Assembly (NCBI GenBank): GCA_963682175.1
Contig: OY821782.1
Span: 27,115,741-27,179,740 of the forward strand
Length of the DNA stretch: 64,000 bases
Direction: 5' to 3'
Source: Triglochin maritima
Lineage: Eukaryota; Streptophyta; Magnoliopsida; Alismatales; Juncaginaceae
A model generated the notes under the pieces. The model did no database searches. It saw only the letters and a list, made by a program, of their open reading frames with translations, and had not been told where the DNA came from. Position numbers and translations under genes: made by a program. Every line of letters begins with the position of its first letter. Position 1 is the stretch's first letter. This document shows, in pieces, positions 44,778 through 56,135 of this stretch.

Positions 44778-46021
44778 AATGAGTCATGTATAAACATGTC
44801 ATATCTCTTAATAATTTTATATATTACATAATTTTTTAATAACAAAACACTAAAACTATTTTTGAAAAATAAGAACACAAATTACATTATTATATTTACT
44901 ATTCATAAATTATATCAAATTATACAAATGCACTACAAATTACTCAATATAATTTATCATAAACTTGTTATTATCTTGCATGAATCTTAAACAAAATAAT
45001 TAAATTTTTAAATTTTCTAACATATTCTAATAACATGCTTGAACAACAGAAACTTGGTCAATAAAAAATATTTTGGTTTTCATTTTCCACTGTTTTCAGT
45101 TGATTCCGAGAATCCATTTTCTCGCATTTTCTCTGGTACAAACGGGTCCTAAGGATTCTGCATATTCATAATTCATTATGTTGTTTGGGGACAAAAAAAA
45201 AAGCTGGAATTCTTTAGAGGAATCCTTGCCAAACCAAACTTTCATTTGAGAAGAAATTTCGTTTTCAAATGCGACCACGGAGAGTATTTATTTTACCAAA
45301 TTGCTCTCTGGCGGTTGGTTACATCAAACTTTCAACCATGCACAATGTGCTCACATAAGCCTCCATAAACACATCGAAGCATGAAACAGGAAGATTTCAT
45401 TGACCAACATCCGACAATAGAATTTCAATTCTATAACAATACTAGTTTGAGAAAAAAATAAACACACAAAGTTAACCTTTCCAGTTGACATAATGGGAGA
45501 AAAATCTATATCTATCTATTGACGTCATTTTACAGTATAGCAACGTCCGAAGTTCAAGAAAACAAGCATTCAGATCAAACACAAAACAATCTTTGATGCG
45601 TGAATAGAAACACAACACACAGCAAATAGTGCAAAGAACACCATGGAACTAAAAAAATCCATTACTTGCTGGTGTTCTTATTCCTGAGGAACCTCCCGAA
45701 CTTGCGCAGCAGCTGCGACCTCTTCTTGCGCGACCGGTCCTTGACCAGGGCACCCTCTGTTTTATCTTGCTCGCTTCTTGGGTCGATACTATCACTGTCA
45801 GCTTTAGAATTGACTTCGTCCTCGAACGATTCATGCTCCGAGTCTTTGAGAGGCGACAAGCCTTTGCCCCCAGTCTTAGTATCCTCAGACTCCTCGTGTT
45901 TGTCCTTGTTGTTCCCACTGCCTTTTTTTGGCGTTTGGTTGGTCTTTTTGGCTTCTTCCAGCATCGCTTTGAGCTCCTCGATCTTCTTAAGCGCAGCTTC
46001 CTCCTTACTACGGAGCTCCTT
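44778..46021 (-). repeat. WEB 3' flank and exon end, parent of the copy at 2844-4114
   Basis: Near-identical in the same orientation to 2844-4114. Here the segment belongs to an intact gene, so this is taken as the parental copy. Confidence 0.88.
45287..45292 (-). terminator. Candidate poly(A) signal of the WEB gene
   Basis: AATAAA on the minus strand, about 370 bp after the stop codon, a plausible 3' UTR length for a plant gene. Other A/T-rich candidates exist further downstream. Confidence 0.4.
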
Positions 46022-49007
46022 GTTTTCTGTAGTGAGGCTTTGAAGCTCATTTTCCTTGCTCTGCATCCTTTGCTTAATTTTTAGACCGCCGCTTTTCTCT
46101 TCTACGACAGCTTTGTTCAGAGAAGAAACCTTGTTTTCTGCTTCTTTTAGCTTTTTTGTTAGATTTACGTGCTCTGTCTTTGCGGAGTCAGCTTCTGATT
46201 CGGCTTTCTTGAGCATGGCTGTCAATTTTTCGGTGTCCTCCTTTAATGATGTAAGTTCTTGGTCTGATTTCCTTAGAGAGGTCATAAAATCCATCTCTTT
46301 CTCACTCGTTTGGGACCCACCGCCTTTTTCCTCGGTACCTCCAGCAGCAGCCTTTAGACGATCTATCTCGTCTTTGGCTTTTTCTAGCATGGTCTCGTAC
46401 CTATCTTTTGTTGCTTTTAGTGATTGCTTCAATTCAATAATATTTCCGTTTGCATCGGAAAACTCAGCCTCCTTAGCGGACAACCTTTCTTGTAAATCTT
46501 TAGCCTCCAACCTGACCTCGTACAAAGTCGAATTCAGATCTTGAGTCCCTTTCCTACTCTTCTCTAATTCATCTTTCGTGACCCCCAACTCGTGCAAAAG
46601 ATCGTCTCTGTCTTCTGACAAGTTCTGAAGATTTAGTGCCTTCTGATTCTCACTCTCCAATGCACGTGTTTTCTCCTCTTCTGAGCTCTGGAGATTTGAC
46701 TTCAGTGCGTGGATCGTCTTCTTCATCTCGACCAAGTCCTTGTTAGCCGTTTGAAGACCATGATTAGACAAGTCGAGTTCTCCCTTCAGCCTCTTGATTT
46801 CCATATCTAGTGATGTACTTTTCTTTTTCAGACTATTGACTTCGGATTCTGCATTGCTCAAAGCAATGTTGCTTTCCTCGACTTTTTTGACTGCTGATGC
46901 AAGAGATTCTGAATAAGTTTTTTCGGACATAATGGCTTTATCAACTTTAACTTGAAGCAACTCCGCTTTCTTTTTCCATTCTTCTGCGAGATTGGAGGAA
47001 TGGTGATGAGCTTTCCAAGCCTGTGCTAAATCTTCTCTCAGTCCTTCCACCAAAGCTTCAATCTTGCTCAATTTCTTCTCAGCTTCCTTTGCCTTCTCGA
47101 GTTCCTGCTGCAGGCTACTAATCTCGCTATTGAGTCTTTTTACCCGCTCAGCGATTTCTGTGTCCTTGCTTTCGAGTCTTGAATCCAGCAATTTTTTTAG
47201 CTGATCTAATTCCTCAGTTAGTTTTTTGACTCTCTCTGCATTTGATTCTGCAATCTCCAGCGTCTCGTTGGCCTGCTGAGTGGCAGAATTCTTCTCTTCC
47301 TTGGTCTTTGCGAGCTCATGCTTAACCTTTTCGAGTTCCCGAGTAGCATGGAGCAAATTAGAAGCATCAAGAAAATGTTTGTTGCGAAGGCCCTCAAGTT
47401 TTTTCTTCCAAGCATCTTCTTTCTGCTGAATCGTTTCTATGTTTGCCTGTTCAAGCTCCACAAGCCTGAATTTCTCAAGCTCCACAGCTTCTTCAGTATT
47501 TTCCCGGGCTGCAAGAGCTTCCTTCAGCTTGCAATAGGTCTCATCAGCTTGCCTTTTTGCCTCGGTCAGTTCCTCGAGCACTTCGGTCTTCTCCTGCTCA
47601 GCCAATACCAATTGCTCATTGGCATCCTTTAAGTGCTCATAAGCAGCATTCAGCTCTGCTTGTAGCTCCGATACCTTCGATGACTGAGTTGGTTTCTACA
47701 AAAACCAAGGAGTTATAATTTTACATTCCGTATGGCATGGGAAACACAATGAAAGCTTTCGAAAATAGAATTTAGTCAAGGAGATGAGCTAGTACCGATA
47801 CTTTTCTGTGGGTGTTACTTGTTGGTGTCCGGTGGTCTGTGGAAGATCTTGAGTCAACCGACTTTGGAGATCCAGGAGTACGATCGCCTGATGCCCGCAA
47901 ACCTGTCGACGGTTGAGGACTTCTCAGCAGCATCCGGTCGGATTGGCGTGAACTTGGTCGGATAGAATGTGAATCGAGCTCCGATTTCGTCGTTGTTCGT
48001 CCATATCTGGTGCTCTTAGATGGAGGCGGTGCTACATTGGTTTTTACTTTTGGAGCTTCAAACAAACCGGTCCTGTGGTCAATGAATGAGCATCTTAGAG
48101 TTCCAAATTGGAGTATGTGAAACGCTAAAAATAACAGAAGCTGAAGGAAAAGAATCCAAAAGTAGGTAGCATCGGTTGAATTGATAACCACACATTAGTA
48201 AAATCCGCGTAAGTTATAAGTAGAAGAGATCTTGTAAATATCTTGAACCTTATTTTTCTGTAAGACTGAAGAATAGAAAATCTAGAACCCAAAATCAGCT
48301 GAAGGATGAAATTGGGAATTGAAATCGGGAGCTTCAAGTCAAAACTAGGAATAAGGAAGAGAAAAAGAGCTATCATCAATTTTTATCATGCCAAATTCAG
48401 ATTAGTATAGGGTAATGCGCATCTAATTTTGAAATCTAAACCAACATAAATTAGTATAGGGTGGTTGTGGATAACAAATCCTGCAATGGGAAAAGAAATC
48501 CTGACGAAACTCCGAAGACGAATACTCTTAATCCAATTGCTGATCCAGAACTTTTATTTCCTTATAGAAGGAAATGTAAAAGACAACAAAACCAACAAAA
48601 TATCAAGGAAATCAATTTTAACACAGAATTATGAATAAAGAGATGGAATTCAAAAAAATATTAAGAAGATCATAGTTGACTAAATACCTTTCCATACCAA
48701 ATTGAAATGATCTATTGGACATAATTGCGGGAGCAAAACAAAATTTTGACCAAAACCCAACACAAACAACATTATGCTCTTGACCACGTGACTACAAGTA
48801 CATCAACACCAGCTGAAACCAAAAGAAACCAAAACAAATCTTCTGCAAACATTAAAAAAAACATAGCATATAAACCCACAGAAGAGGTCAACCAAGGCCA
48901 CGAACCTAAAATTTGATAATCAAAATCGAATCTTTAAGATCAAAAAACAAAACCCAATTGAGATCTTGCAAGAAACAACGTTCTAACCTGGTCTGGTTAG
49001 GTACCAT
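45662..49007 (-). CDS. WEB-family coiled-coil protein, three exons
   Basis: Coding exons on the minus strand are 48988-49007, 47802-48072 and 45662-47695, with GT-AG introns of 915 and 106 bp and phases that match. The total is 774 residues. Exon 1 starts MVPNQT and joins to RTGLFEAPKVKTNVAPPPSK, the usual short N-terminal motif of this family. Exon 2 gives a Ser/Arg/Pro-rich disordered segment (RSPQPSTGLRASGDRTPGSP). Exon 3 begins KPTQSSKVSELQAELN and is a long Glu/Lys-rich coiled coil with the LAEEWKKKAELLQVKVD block. An acidic region and a basic C-terminus (RKKRSQLLRKFGRFLRNKN) follow. It resembles Arabidopsis At3g02930/At5g16730-type WEB proteins. WEB1 itself acts in chloroplast photorelocation; the role of this subclass is not clear. 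No lesion is seen. Confidence 0.92.
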
Positions 49008-49215
49008 TGTTGGCAGACGACCCCAACTGCCCACAAGTCCACAACTTTGTTAGAGGTTTGGTAAAGAAACTAAAGTTGGCTTCTTTGTTGAGGCAATGGT
49101 GGGTTGAATTGGAAAGTCATTAACTCATGTTCTCAAAACGAGAAGGTGTTAGTGTTCCATCACAACTCTTTTTTCTCCTTCTCTGACTTTTTCTTTTTTT
49201 CTTAATGAAGGGGTA
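49008..49215 (-). promoter_or_regulatory. Putative 5' UTR / promoter of the WEB gene
   Basis: Upstream of the ATG at 49007. On the sense (minus) strand a GA-rich stretch (GAAAAAAAGAAAAAGTCAGA, 49157-49200) is typical of a plant leader. No clear TATA box is found in the first 200 bp. Confidence 0.45.
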
Positions 49216-49243
49216 AATTTATTTATTTATTTATTTATTTATT
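49216..49243 (+). repeat. (TTTA)n microsatellite
   Basis: About seven copies of TTTA/TTAT upstream of the WEB gene. Confidence 0.9.
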
Positions 49244-50187
49244 CTTATGGGCGTTTCCAGCTTTACGGTGACGGTTGTTTTTTTCCAGATATGTATGTGG
49301 TGGGTAAGTTTGACGGAGAAAATATTTTTGAGGAAATATTTGACAGGAAAATCCAACACACATGTAAAAGGAGATTCGTGCAGAAAATATTGTCTCCACG
49401 AATCAAACACGGTTTTCGATGTTGTTTTAGCTGCAATATTGGGGAACTTGGATCAGATGTGTTCGGTTAGGTTAATAAAGATTTGGCAAAGGTTCAGAAC
49501 ATGTTATCTCATGCTACATTTGTTCCAATATGATCGTTCCGGGTTTACGCTGATGACCCATTCAGACTTGTCAATCTTGTTGTGTGCGTGTATTATCGTC
49601 TTAAACATTTGTGGTGTTAGGATTTCGTGTTATCGTGTTTAAGAAAATTTAAATAAATTTCATTATGTTTAGATCGAAAATAGTTAATTGACATTTATAT
49701 TGATTTTTTTAAATAACATATTAATTGACTATTATCAAGTATAAAACAATTGATTAACTAACGAAAGATGTTATTCGTGTCAGTTTCGTGTACAAAAATA
49801 ATATATCGTGTATTCGTCTCGTGTTTATGTCAAATCGTGTATCAATTGTTTATATTTATATTTTCACAAATCATTATAATAAAGTATTTCAATCACTCAC
49901 AAAAAATGGTAATGCAATGTCTAAATCGATTCACACAGCGTGTTGTGTAAGAAATTGACAGGTTCATCTTGCTAAATAAATAACACTAAATTAGTATAAT
50001 CAAGACCGGCATATTTTTTTGGAAAAAGCAAACACATGAAAATTTAAACCATAGGAGCAGTTGCTGTTGTTCAGAAAGGATGTCCAATCTTGGTATCTTA
50101 TCTTTTGTTTTATAAATTCTTATATAAGTCCTCTTCTTTCTCATATTTACCAATACAACATTAGAAATATATGATATTTACTTAACT
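49244..50187. other. Intergenic, nothing recognised
   Basis: Frames such as 49247-49642 are open but have no recognisable domain. 49650-49900 is AT-rich with repeated CGTGT words (TTATCGTGTTT, TATTCGTGTC). Confidence 0.3.
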
Positions 50188-50192
50188 ATTTC
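50188..50192 (+). repeat. Target-site duplication ATTTC, left of solo LTR F
   Basis: ATTTC at 50188-50192 and 52336-52340. Confidence 0.88.
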
Positions 50193-52335
50193 TGTTACAA
50201 CCCAAAACCTGTTTAGGGGTTAATGGGTGGTTAAGGAGAGGTTTGCATGGGGAAGGGGAGGCGTGTACAATGTGCTGGTGATGGGAGAGGGTGTAGGGTT
50301 GCGGGTTACTGTTGGTGTAGGTATGGTTGGGTTTAAGAAGAAGATTTTGTTCTTTCTCTCTCTTTTGATCTCTCTCACTCACATTCTTTTCCTTCCTCCG
50401 GCGAAACAGAGGCTGCGAAGACGACTCCGGTGGTCAGTGAAGAGCTTGGTTGTGCGGTCCCGGCGTGAGGCGTGCGGAGGTAGACGCGCGAGGAGGTGAC
50501 GGAGGCGCGAGCGACGCTTCGGCGGATTTCGTTGCTTTCGAGAGGTATGTCGGCTTCATAGTGTGTTTTGGTTGTTCACCCTCATGTGAGGGTTGTGTTG
50601 GTCGGTCGGGGGAGGTCGGAAACCTCTCCGGAGACGTATTTTGAGTAAATCCTTGGCTGGCGCAAGGTTGAAGACGACCAACGGTCGACCGAGTCCCTTC
50701 GGGCGGTCGACCGATGTAGTGTATTTGCCCGATTTTAACCATCACCGGTCGAACGATGCCTTGAGGGGTCGACCGGTTGTGCATTGTGCTGGTGGATCGG
50801 GGTCTTCTGTTGTGTTTCGGTCGACCGGTTCCTTGAGGTCGTTCGACTGGAACTTAAGTGTACTGAATAGAAATGCATGCTTGTTCGACCGTTTATTATT
50901 ATGCGTTCGACCGTTATATGACTTAGAACTGCTAGGATGCCCTGGTAGTGTTCAGTTGACCGGGACCCCTGAGTCGGTCGACCGATAGTTTTGAATTCAT
51001 GTTGACCAGACTCTGGATTTTGACCTCGTATTAGTCGACCGGTTTTAGATCTATGTTCGCCCGTTGGTACTTAGGTTTTGCGCAGAGAGTTCGACAGTTG
51101 CAGATTTTCGGTCGACCGATTTTCTTGTGAAAGCGGTCGACCGGGTTGCCTCTTTCGGTCGACCGTTTTTGCACAGAACTGAATTCCCGGTCCTTTTAGG
51201 ATACCAACTCTGTGCACGGAAACCCGTGTCCTCGCCTTTTGCGTGAGCCGGGAGGTGACGGTGGGCACGTTACGCGTGCCTGCCCAGGGACCGCCATGTG
51301 GAAGAGTGTGGGTTTTCGGGACGCGTCACCTCCATGTATGGATCATGACTAATGTGATGTATTGATGAACTCGTTGTAGAGTAACAGACCTGAGGGAAGA
51401 TCCCAATGTATGATGATGTGTGGACACGCAACTGTCGTTGGGTGAGGTGACTACCGGCCTATATGGCGACAGAGGTCGCTGCCCTGCTTTTATAGTGGCG
51501 GCGTTGGTGTTTGCGGCTCGTGGAGCCTGATGACCTGGCATACTTCGGTCTGGACCCGTCCGATGATGTGTCGGACGTATTGATGGACCACTGATGCTGT
51601 GTCGGTGATGTCACCGATGTTGTTTCGGCGATGATGATTGATGGGCCGATGTTATTCCGGCTATGTTCCTCAGATGGGCACTTACTGAGATGATGATTGA
51701 TGGACCGACCGAGCGACGGCTCCGTTGGTTTGGTTTCGACCACGAAGTTACAAATATGTTTCTTATGGCGTGGACTTTTGCGGATGCTCCTTGCCGAACC
51801 CTATGTTTAGTGTAGCCGCATGTGGGGAGCGTCACGTCTTGTCCACTAGACCGTATGTGCCTACGGTAGGTCTCCTCGGGAGACCCGATGATGATTGTCG
51901 GACTGAGGTCCCGTGTTACCCTTCGGGGGAATTATTTTCCTTACTGTTGATGACATGACATGCTACTAGTATGATAGGTTCATTTGTACTACTGCATGCA
52001 TATAGGTGAGCTTGGCATACGGGGTTTCATTATGGAAACTCAGGCATTGTTGTTGCATGTTTTATTTCAGGACCGCAGTAGGTCCGGTTTGGTGGTGATC
52101 AGCGGGGGCGCGCATTTTGGGATCAGATCCTCTCGTTCGGACCACTGAGGTCGACATGATTATTTGTATCTTCTTTTGTTGTTTCTGATGTAATCATGTA
52201 GCTTTTGACAAACTCTGATGTAATATGGTGTACCGTTTAAATGTTTCATGAGAAGTAACAGTCTCGTCTTTTTATTATTGGTCTCTGATGTCTTGATTAT
52301 AATTTTTTAAATTTCCGCTGTTTCGGGATGTTACA
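50193..52335 (+). repeat. Solo LTR F (2143 bp), relative of element E
   Basis: Starts TGTTACAACCC and ends CGGGATGTTACA, with exact ATTTC duplications. It shares with the E LTR the block GGAAACTCAGGCATT, the ending TTTCCGCTGT..GTTACA and a CGGTCGACCG array (50690-51165). CT-rich tract at 50352-50400. No internal genes. Product of LTR recombination. Confidence 0.9.
50690..51165 (+). promoter_or_regulatory. CGGTCGACCG palindrome array in LTR F
   Basis: About 15 exact or degenerate copies in 475 bp. Spacer words are partly shared with E (CGAACGATGCC...GGTCGACCGGTTGTGCA) and one (ACTTAAGTGT) with D read on its sense strand. Confidence 0.75.
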
Positions 52336-52340
52336 ATTTC

Positions 52341-53496
52341 CCTTTAAACAGCAGGGGAGTCCTTAAGGCGCTAGGTGGGTCAGGTGACTAACCTGGATTA
52401 TGAAATATCATTTAATTAGTATGAATCTCCTTGTGATTTCGATCCTTTGGTTTCTGTTCTTCAATTTTGACCCTAGCTCCCTCCTCGCATTTTATTTTAA
52501 CACCAATACCGAAATAGGCATATGAGCATAATCAAGAATAATATTTCTTATAGCATGGTTACAATAATAATCACCAATTTTATGTCGAGTGGATAGACTA
52601 CATCAAAAGAATATTCTATTATTCTTACATAAGTCATATTGTTTTCACCGAAAAAATAAATGGATCATGGGTCATGCCCGTTTACCCACTTGTACCAAAA
52701 TACGCTTAATCACGAACCTAGAATTTATAATATTTAATAATTTGGGTATTTCCTTAGATTGTTGATTTAGGTCTGACAGGGAGTTGATTGTTTGTTGTTT
52801 ATTATGTGATTCAGAATTTTGATTGTATAGATTTATTATATGATTTAGGTTTAACATTATTTTTCCATGCTAATTTAGTTTTTTTGTTAAATAAGATACC
52901 ATAAACCAATGTGCTTTAATTATTTTGAATTGAATACAAAACGAATTTAGTTCTACTTTTGGTTCTCACATATTCTTTGTTGAATTTTTGAATGGAGGGA
53001 AATCTACATTAAACGTCGAAGAAAAACCCAGGAGATTTTCAAAAAATAATTTAATGAATAAATAATTTGAACGTAATCTTTTATTGTAGGTCCCATACCC
53101 ATTGAGTCATCAATTGAAGATTCCAAACATGTGTTAAGTGGGTTGATAAGAAGATGTGGTATCCTCTACTTTTGATATTGGTTCCTAGTCTGATTATGAA
53201 CATCTATTTACATTTCGTAGGTTCATTGAAACTTACGAACTTGTATATCATAATAGAAAGTTTTCTAGAAAATTCAACATAGTTTTACATGACTAAATGA
53301 ATCCATCGTACGTGAAAGAGATGACTTTATTATTAGGAATGGCGGGCCTACTACGGAAAACTTGTAGAGTCTCGGTTGAAATTGCAATTGGCGGGGTATT
53401 TACAAGTCAGAATTTGCAATTGACTGAATTTATGGATCCCAGAATTTACAAATGATGTGATTTATACCAACTTCACTCCTAACCCTAACCACCTAT
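52341..53496. other. AT-rich intergenic DNA, nothing recognised
   Basis: No gene, terminal repeat or RNA recognised. Confidence 0.3.
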
Positions 53497-55111
53497 TGAT
53501 TGACATCATATCATGCATATATTCGTGTCTTATATCTTCTATTCTGAACCTAAGCAATGCTACGTAACGAGTTTTATGTTTAAGTTTCAGGAATAAACAT
53601 GTTTGAGAAGAAAATATACAAAAAGGACATGAACGCAATAAAAAGAATTGAATTATGAGACTTATGAACTGATATGCAAGAGGAAAGGACCCGGATGTAA
53701 AGCAAAATGATTAATAAGAAAATCAAGAAACTCTACACTATCATGAGGAGTATTTTGACAATTAGATCTGAGCCTAAGCTCCAACAACCAACTCTGGTGC
53801 ACCAAACATGAAAAAATCTATCCACAAAAGTCTCCACCAAAGCATAACTTGATCAAGCCAATCCATACGGCCAATTGACGATTTCTTACCATTGATTGGC
53901 AATCGGATCTTCTCCAGCTCCAATAATGTTCAGCCGGGTGTTGTATTAGTGTGTATTTAATCCATTTATGATATACGTTTTAGTCACATACCGGGGGATT
54001 GTCCCCGGTTATCTTTTTTCATGACTATAAATAGAACTCTTCCTCCTCCTTTGTAATACTACTCATTGCTTGGTGACATTCTTTCTACTTGGAGTAAAGC
54101 TTTGGAGCAAAACTCAAGTGGAGAAGAATGCTACTTGTAATGTGAGTCATGTAAATAAAATAATTTTTCATAGTTTTGTTTTAATGTTGTCTTCTCTTTA
54201 GTTCCTTGTTTGTTTAACTTAATTTTGTTTTATCTTAGTAGAAGTAATAAGAATGTTTCATTTTCTTAATGCAGTCTGTAGTTTAATGAGTAGTGAGTAG
54301 TTACATCCTCTTAGTGGGTGGAGATTATGTACATTTATGTTTTGATGTTTTGAATGTTTGACAAATTTAGATTGTGTAGACTTGAATGTTTGTATGTTCA
54401 TTGGGTTTGTTTTATTCATCTACATGTTGGGGGATTGTTGATGAGTTTTGTCACAAGATTTAGACACTTCTCATGTTTGGTTTCCTCATGTTTATTGGCT
54501 GAAATTTCCTGTTGGATATACCACATGTTAGTCATGTTTGTATTAGTATTTGCTCGCTCGATTGATTGAATAAACTTTATTTTGATGAGTTTTGCCATAA
54601 CATTTAGACAGTTCTCATGCTTAGCTTTGTTCTTCACATGAGTTCCTGGTTTTTGATGAGTCTTGTCATATCTTTAGACAGTTCTCATGCTGAGGCTCGT
54701 CTTTTGATAATCAAGTAGTAATTGCTAGTATGTTGTGTAAATGAATTGATAGGTTTTGTCACATCTTTAGACACTTCCTACGCATGAAGACACACATATG
54801 ACACATACACGTGCATACATGCGTCATTCATCACTTTTCTCACCTCATATATCTTCACATGCCACCCCTTAGGGATTTTTATTCTTGAATTTTATCTCGC
54901 TTTTGATTTCTCTCGTTTTCGTTTGCCTTGTTTGATGCTTGCTAGTTGAGTATAGTTTAGTTTAGTTTAGTGTAACCACATTTCTTCTCCCTCTTTTCCC
55001 ACTTGCCTTCGAAAGAACCAGAGTCGACACACCTCCCTGTGGATCGACCCGTATTTGTCACGTCTTCACCGACGGCCGTGCACTTGCGGTTTTAACATAA
55101 TATTCACATCA
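53497..55111 (+). repeat. Solo LTR H (~1.6 kb), Athila-like
   Basis: Starts TGATTGACATCATATCATGC and ends near ATATTCACATCA. It contains GACTATAAATAGAAC (about 54023-54037) and the family 3' block GGATCGACCCGTATTTG. The flanks CCTAT and CCATC do not match cleanly, so the right border or the duplication is uncertain. The GACCGC palindrome is degraded here (near 53870-53910). Confidence 0.82.
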
Positions 55112-55918
55112 CCATCCTCCTCTCTCAACCTACTCCGATCGATCTAACTTCCATCTGGCGAACCTTCATCTCCACCACCAAATCCACTCCTCACCATCTC
55201 CACCCTCCTCCCACCACCTCTCCATCCAATCCGCTGCCAAACGTAGATTCAAGTGGGTAGCCCAAAAGACTCGATGAGAAGTGAAGCCCACCACCTAAAT
55301 TGCCACATACTTATTTTCCATTTATCATGAAATAATTTTTCTTTAAATTACATTGTCCTGGCGCTAAGTTACTCATGTTTAAATCCATGGTTAATGACGT
55401 AGATTTTGAATTTATCCCTAGACTTTTTTCCGATGCACTTTCAATTCCTTTTGACGGGGTTGATATCTATTGTGATCACTTGGGTGAATTGGAGTTGCTC
55501 ATGAAGATGTGATTAACACTCTTTACCCGATTCACCTTAAACTCAATAACCATGGTTGATTGATTCTTACTTTGACTCTAATACATCCTTTGTCCATGAT
55601 TCTTGCTTATATCATGTTTACAACTTCTTACCTATGTTTGGAAAACATAATGAAATTTCGGAGGTCGAACAACTAAGTCTTTATTGCTAATTCAAGAAGA
55701 TTTTGGTCGATTGGCCAATGTTCGTACTTCACACGTGGCATCGTCGTAGCAAGTAACTTCCTTATCTGATGTGTCTTTACATCTTCACGGAACATCGGCT
55801 TGATACTTTCAATTTTCCTAAATCGGAGTACAATTATACCTTGAATCAAAGCTCGGAAGGACAGTGCCTCTACACCCGTTGACACTGCCCCGCCGCCACC
55901 AGCGGAAGCTCTCGCCGC
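55112..55918. other. Intergenic / possible upstream region of a host gene
   Basis: A C-rich stretch (55112-55250) is followed by AT-rich DNA. No recognised domain. An open minus-strand frame at 55673-55885 has no recognisable family. Confidence 0.3.
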
Positions 55919-55993
55919 TATGGAAGTAGATATTTATCCTCTACCACCAGCCCGAAATACTCACGAAGATCATTCCCTCTCCCTCCAATCCCA
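55919..55993 (+). CDS. Possible first coding exon of an unidentified gene
   Basis: The ATG at 55919 opens 25 codons beginning MEVDIYPLPPARN and ending SLSLQSQ, with good coding-like composition. They stop at a consensus donor CCCAG/GTAAAATC followed by a T-rich stretch. The preceding ~60 bp encode Pro/Ala-rich triplets in the same region. Solo LTR G lies 140 bp downstream, inside the presumed intron. I could not connect it reliably to a second exon, so product and gene extent are unknown. Confidence 0.35.
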
Positions 55994-56135
55994 GGTAAAA
56001 TCAATTCTTCTCTTCCTTTCTTTTTCTTTTTCTTTTTTTTGTTGAAAATTTTGGTTTTTTTTCTGGCAAAACCCAAAGGTGTTTAAGCATTCCGACGAGG
56101 AATGGTGTTGTTTGTTCAATTTCTGATATACCCAG

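Larger units (their letters stand above)
37542..44783 (+). mobile_element. Element E: Tekay-type chromovirus, truncated at both ends
   Basis: A Ty3/gypsy element with gag, protease, reverse transcriptase, RNase H, integrase and a C-terminal chromodomain. Its 5' LTR lacks about the first 210 bp and its 3' LTR lacks the end. Overlapping LTR parts (37542-38472 and 43851-44783) differ at roughly 20 positions by eye, about 2%, so it is clearly older than A and D. The left joint is with element B remnants and the right joint is with the WEB gene flank. No target duplication survives. Confidence 0.9.
43642..44783 (+). repeat. Element E 3' LTR, 3'-truncated
   Basis: Starts TGTTAGACCCTAACCC. TATATAAAG at 43738-43746 is followed by a CT-rich stretch (43757-43820), typical of a plant transcription start and leader. 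The palindrome array is at 44029-44602. It ends within the minisatellite at ...GGCGAATGAG, where it joins ATGAGTCATG of the WEB flank; AATGAG is shared by both partners. Confidence 0.9.

Noticed and set aside
49247..49642. 131-codon frame upstream of the WEB gene
   Set aside because: No domain, odd Cys/Phe-rich composition, no coding context.
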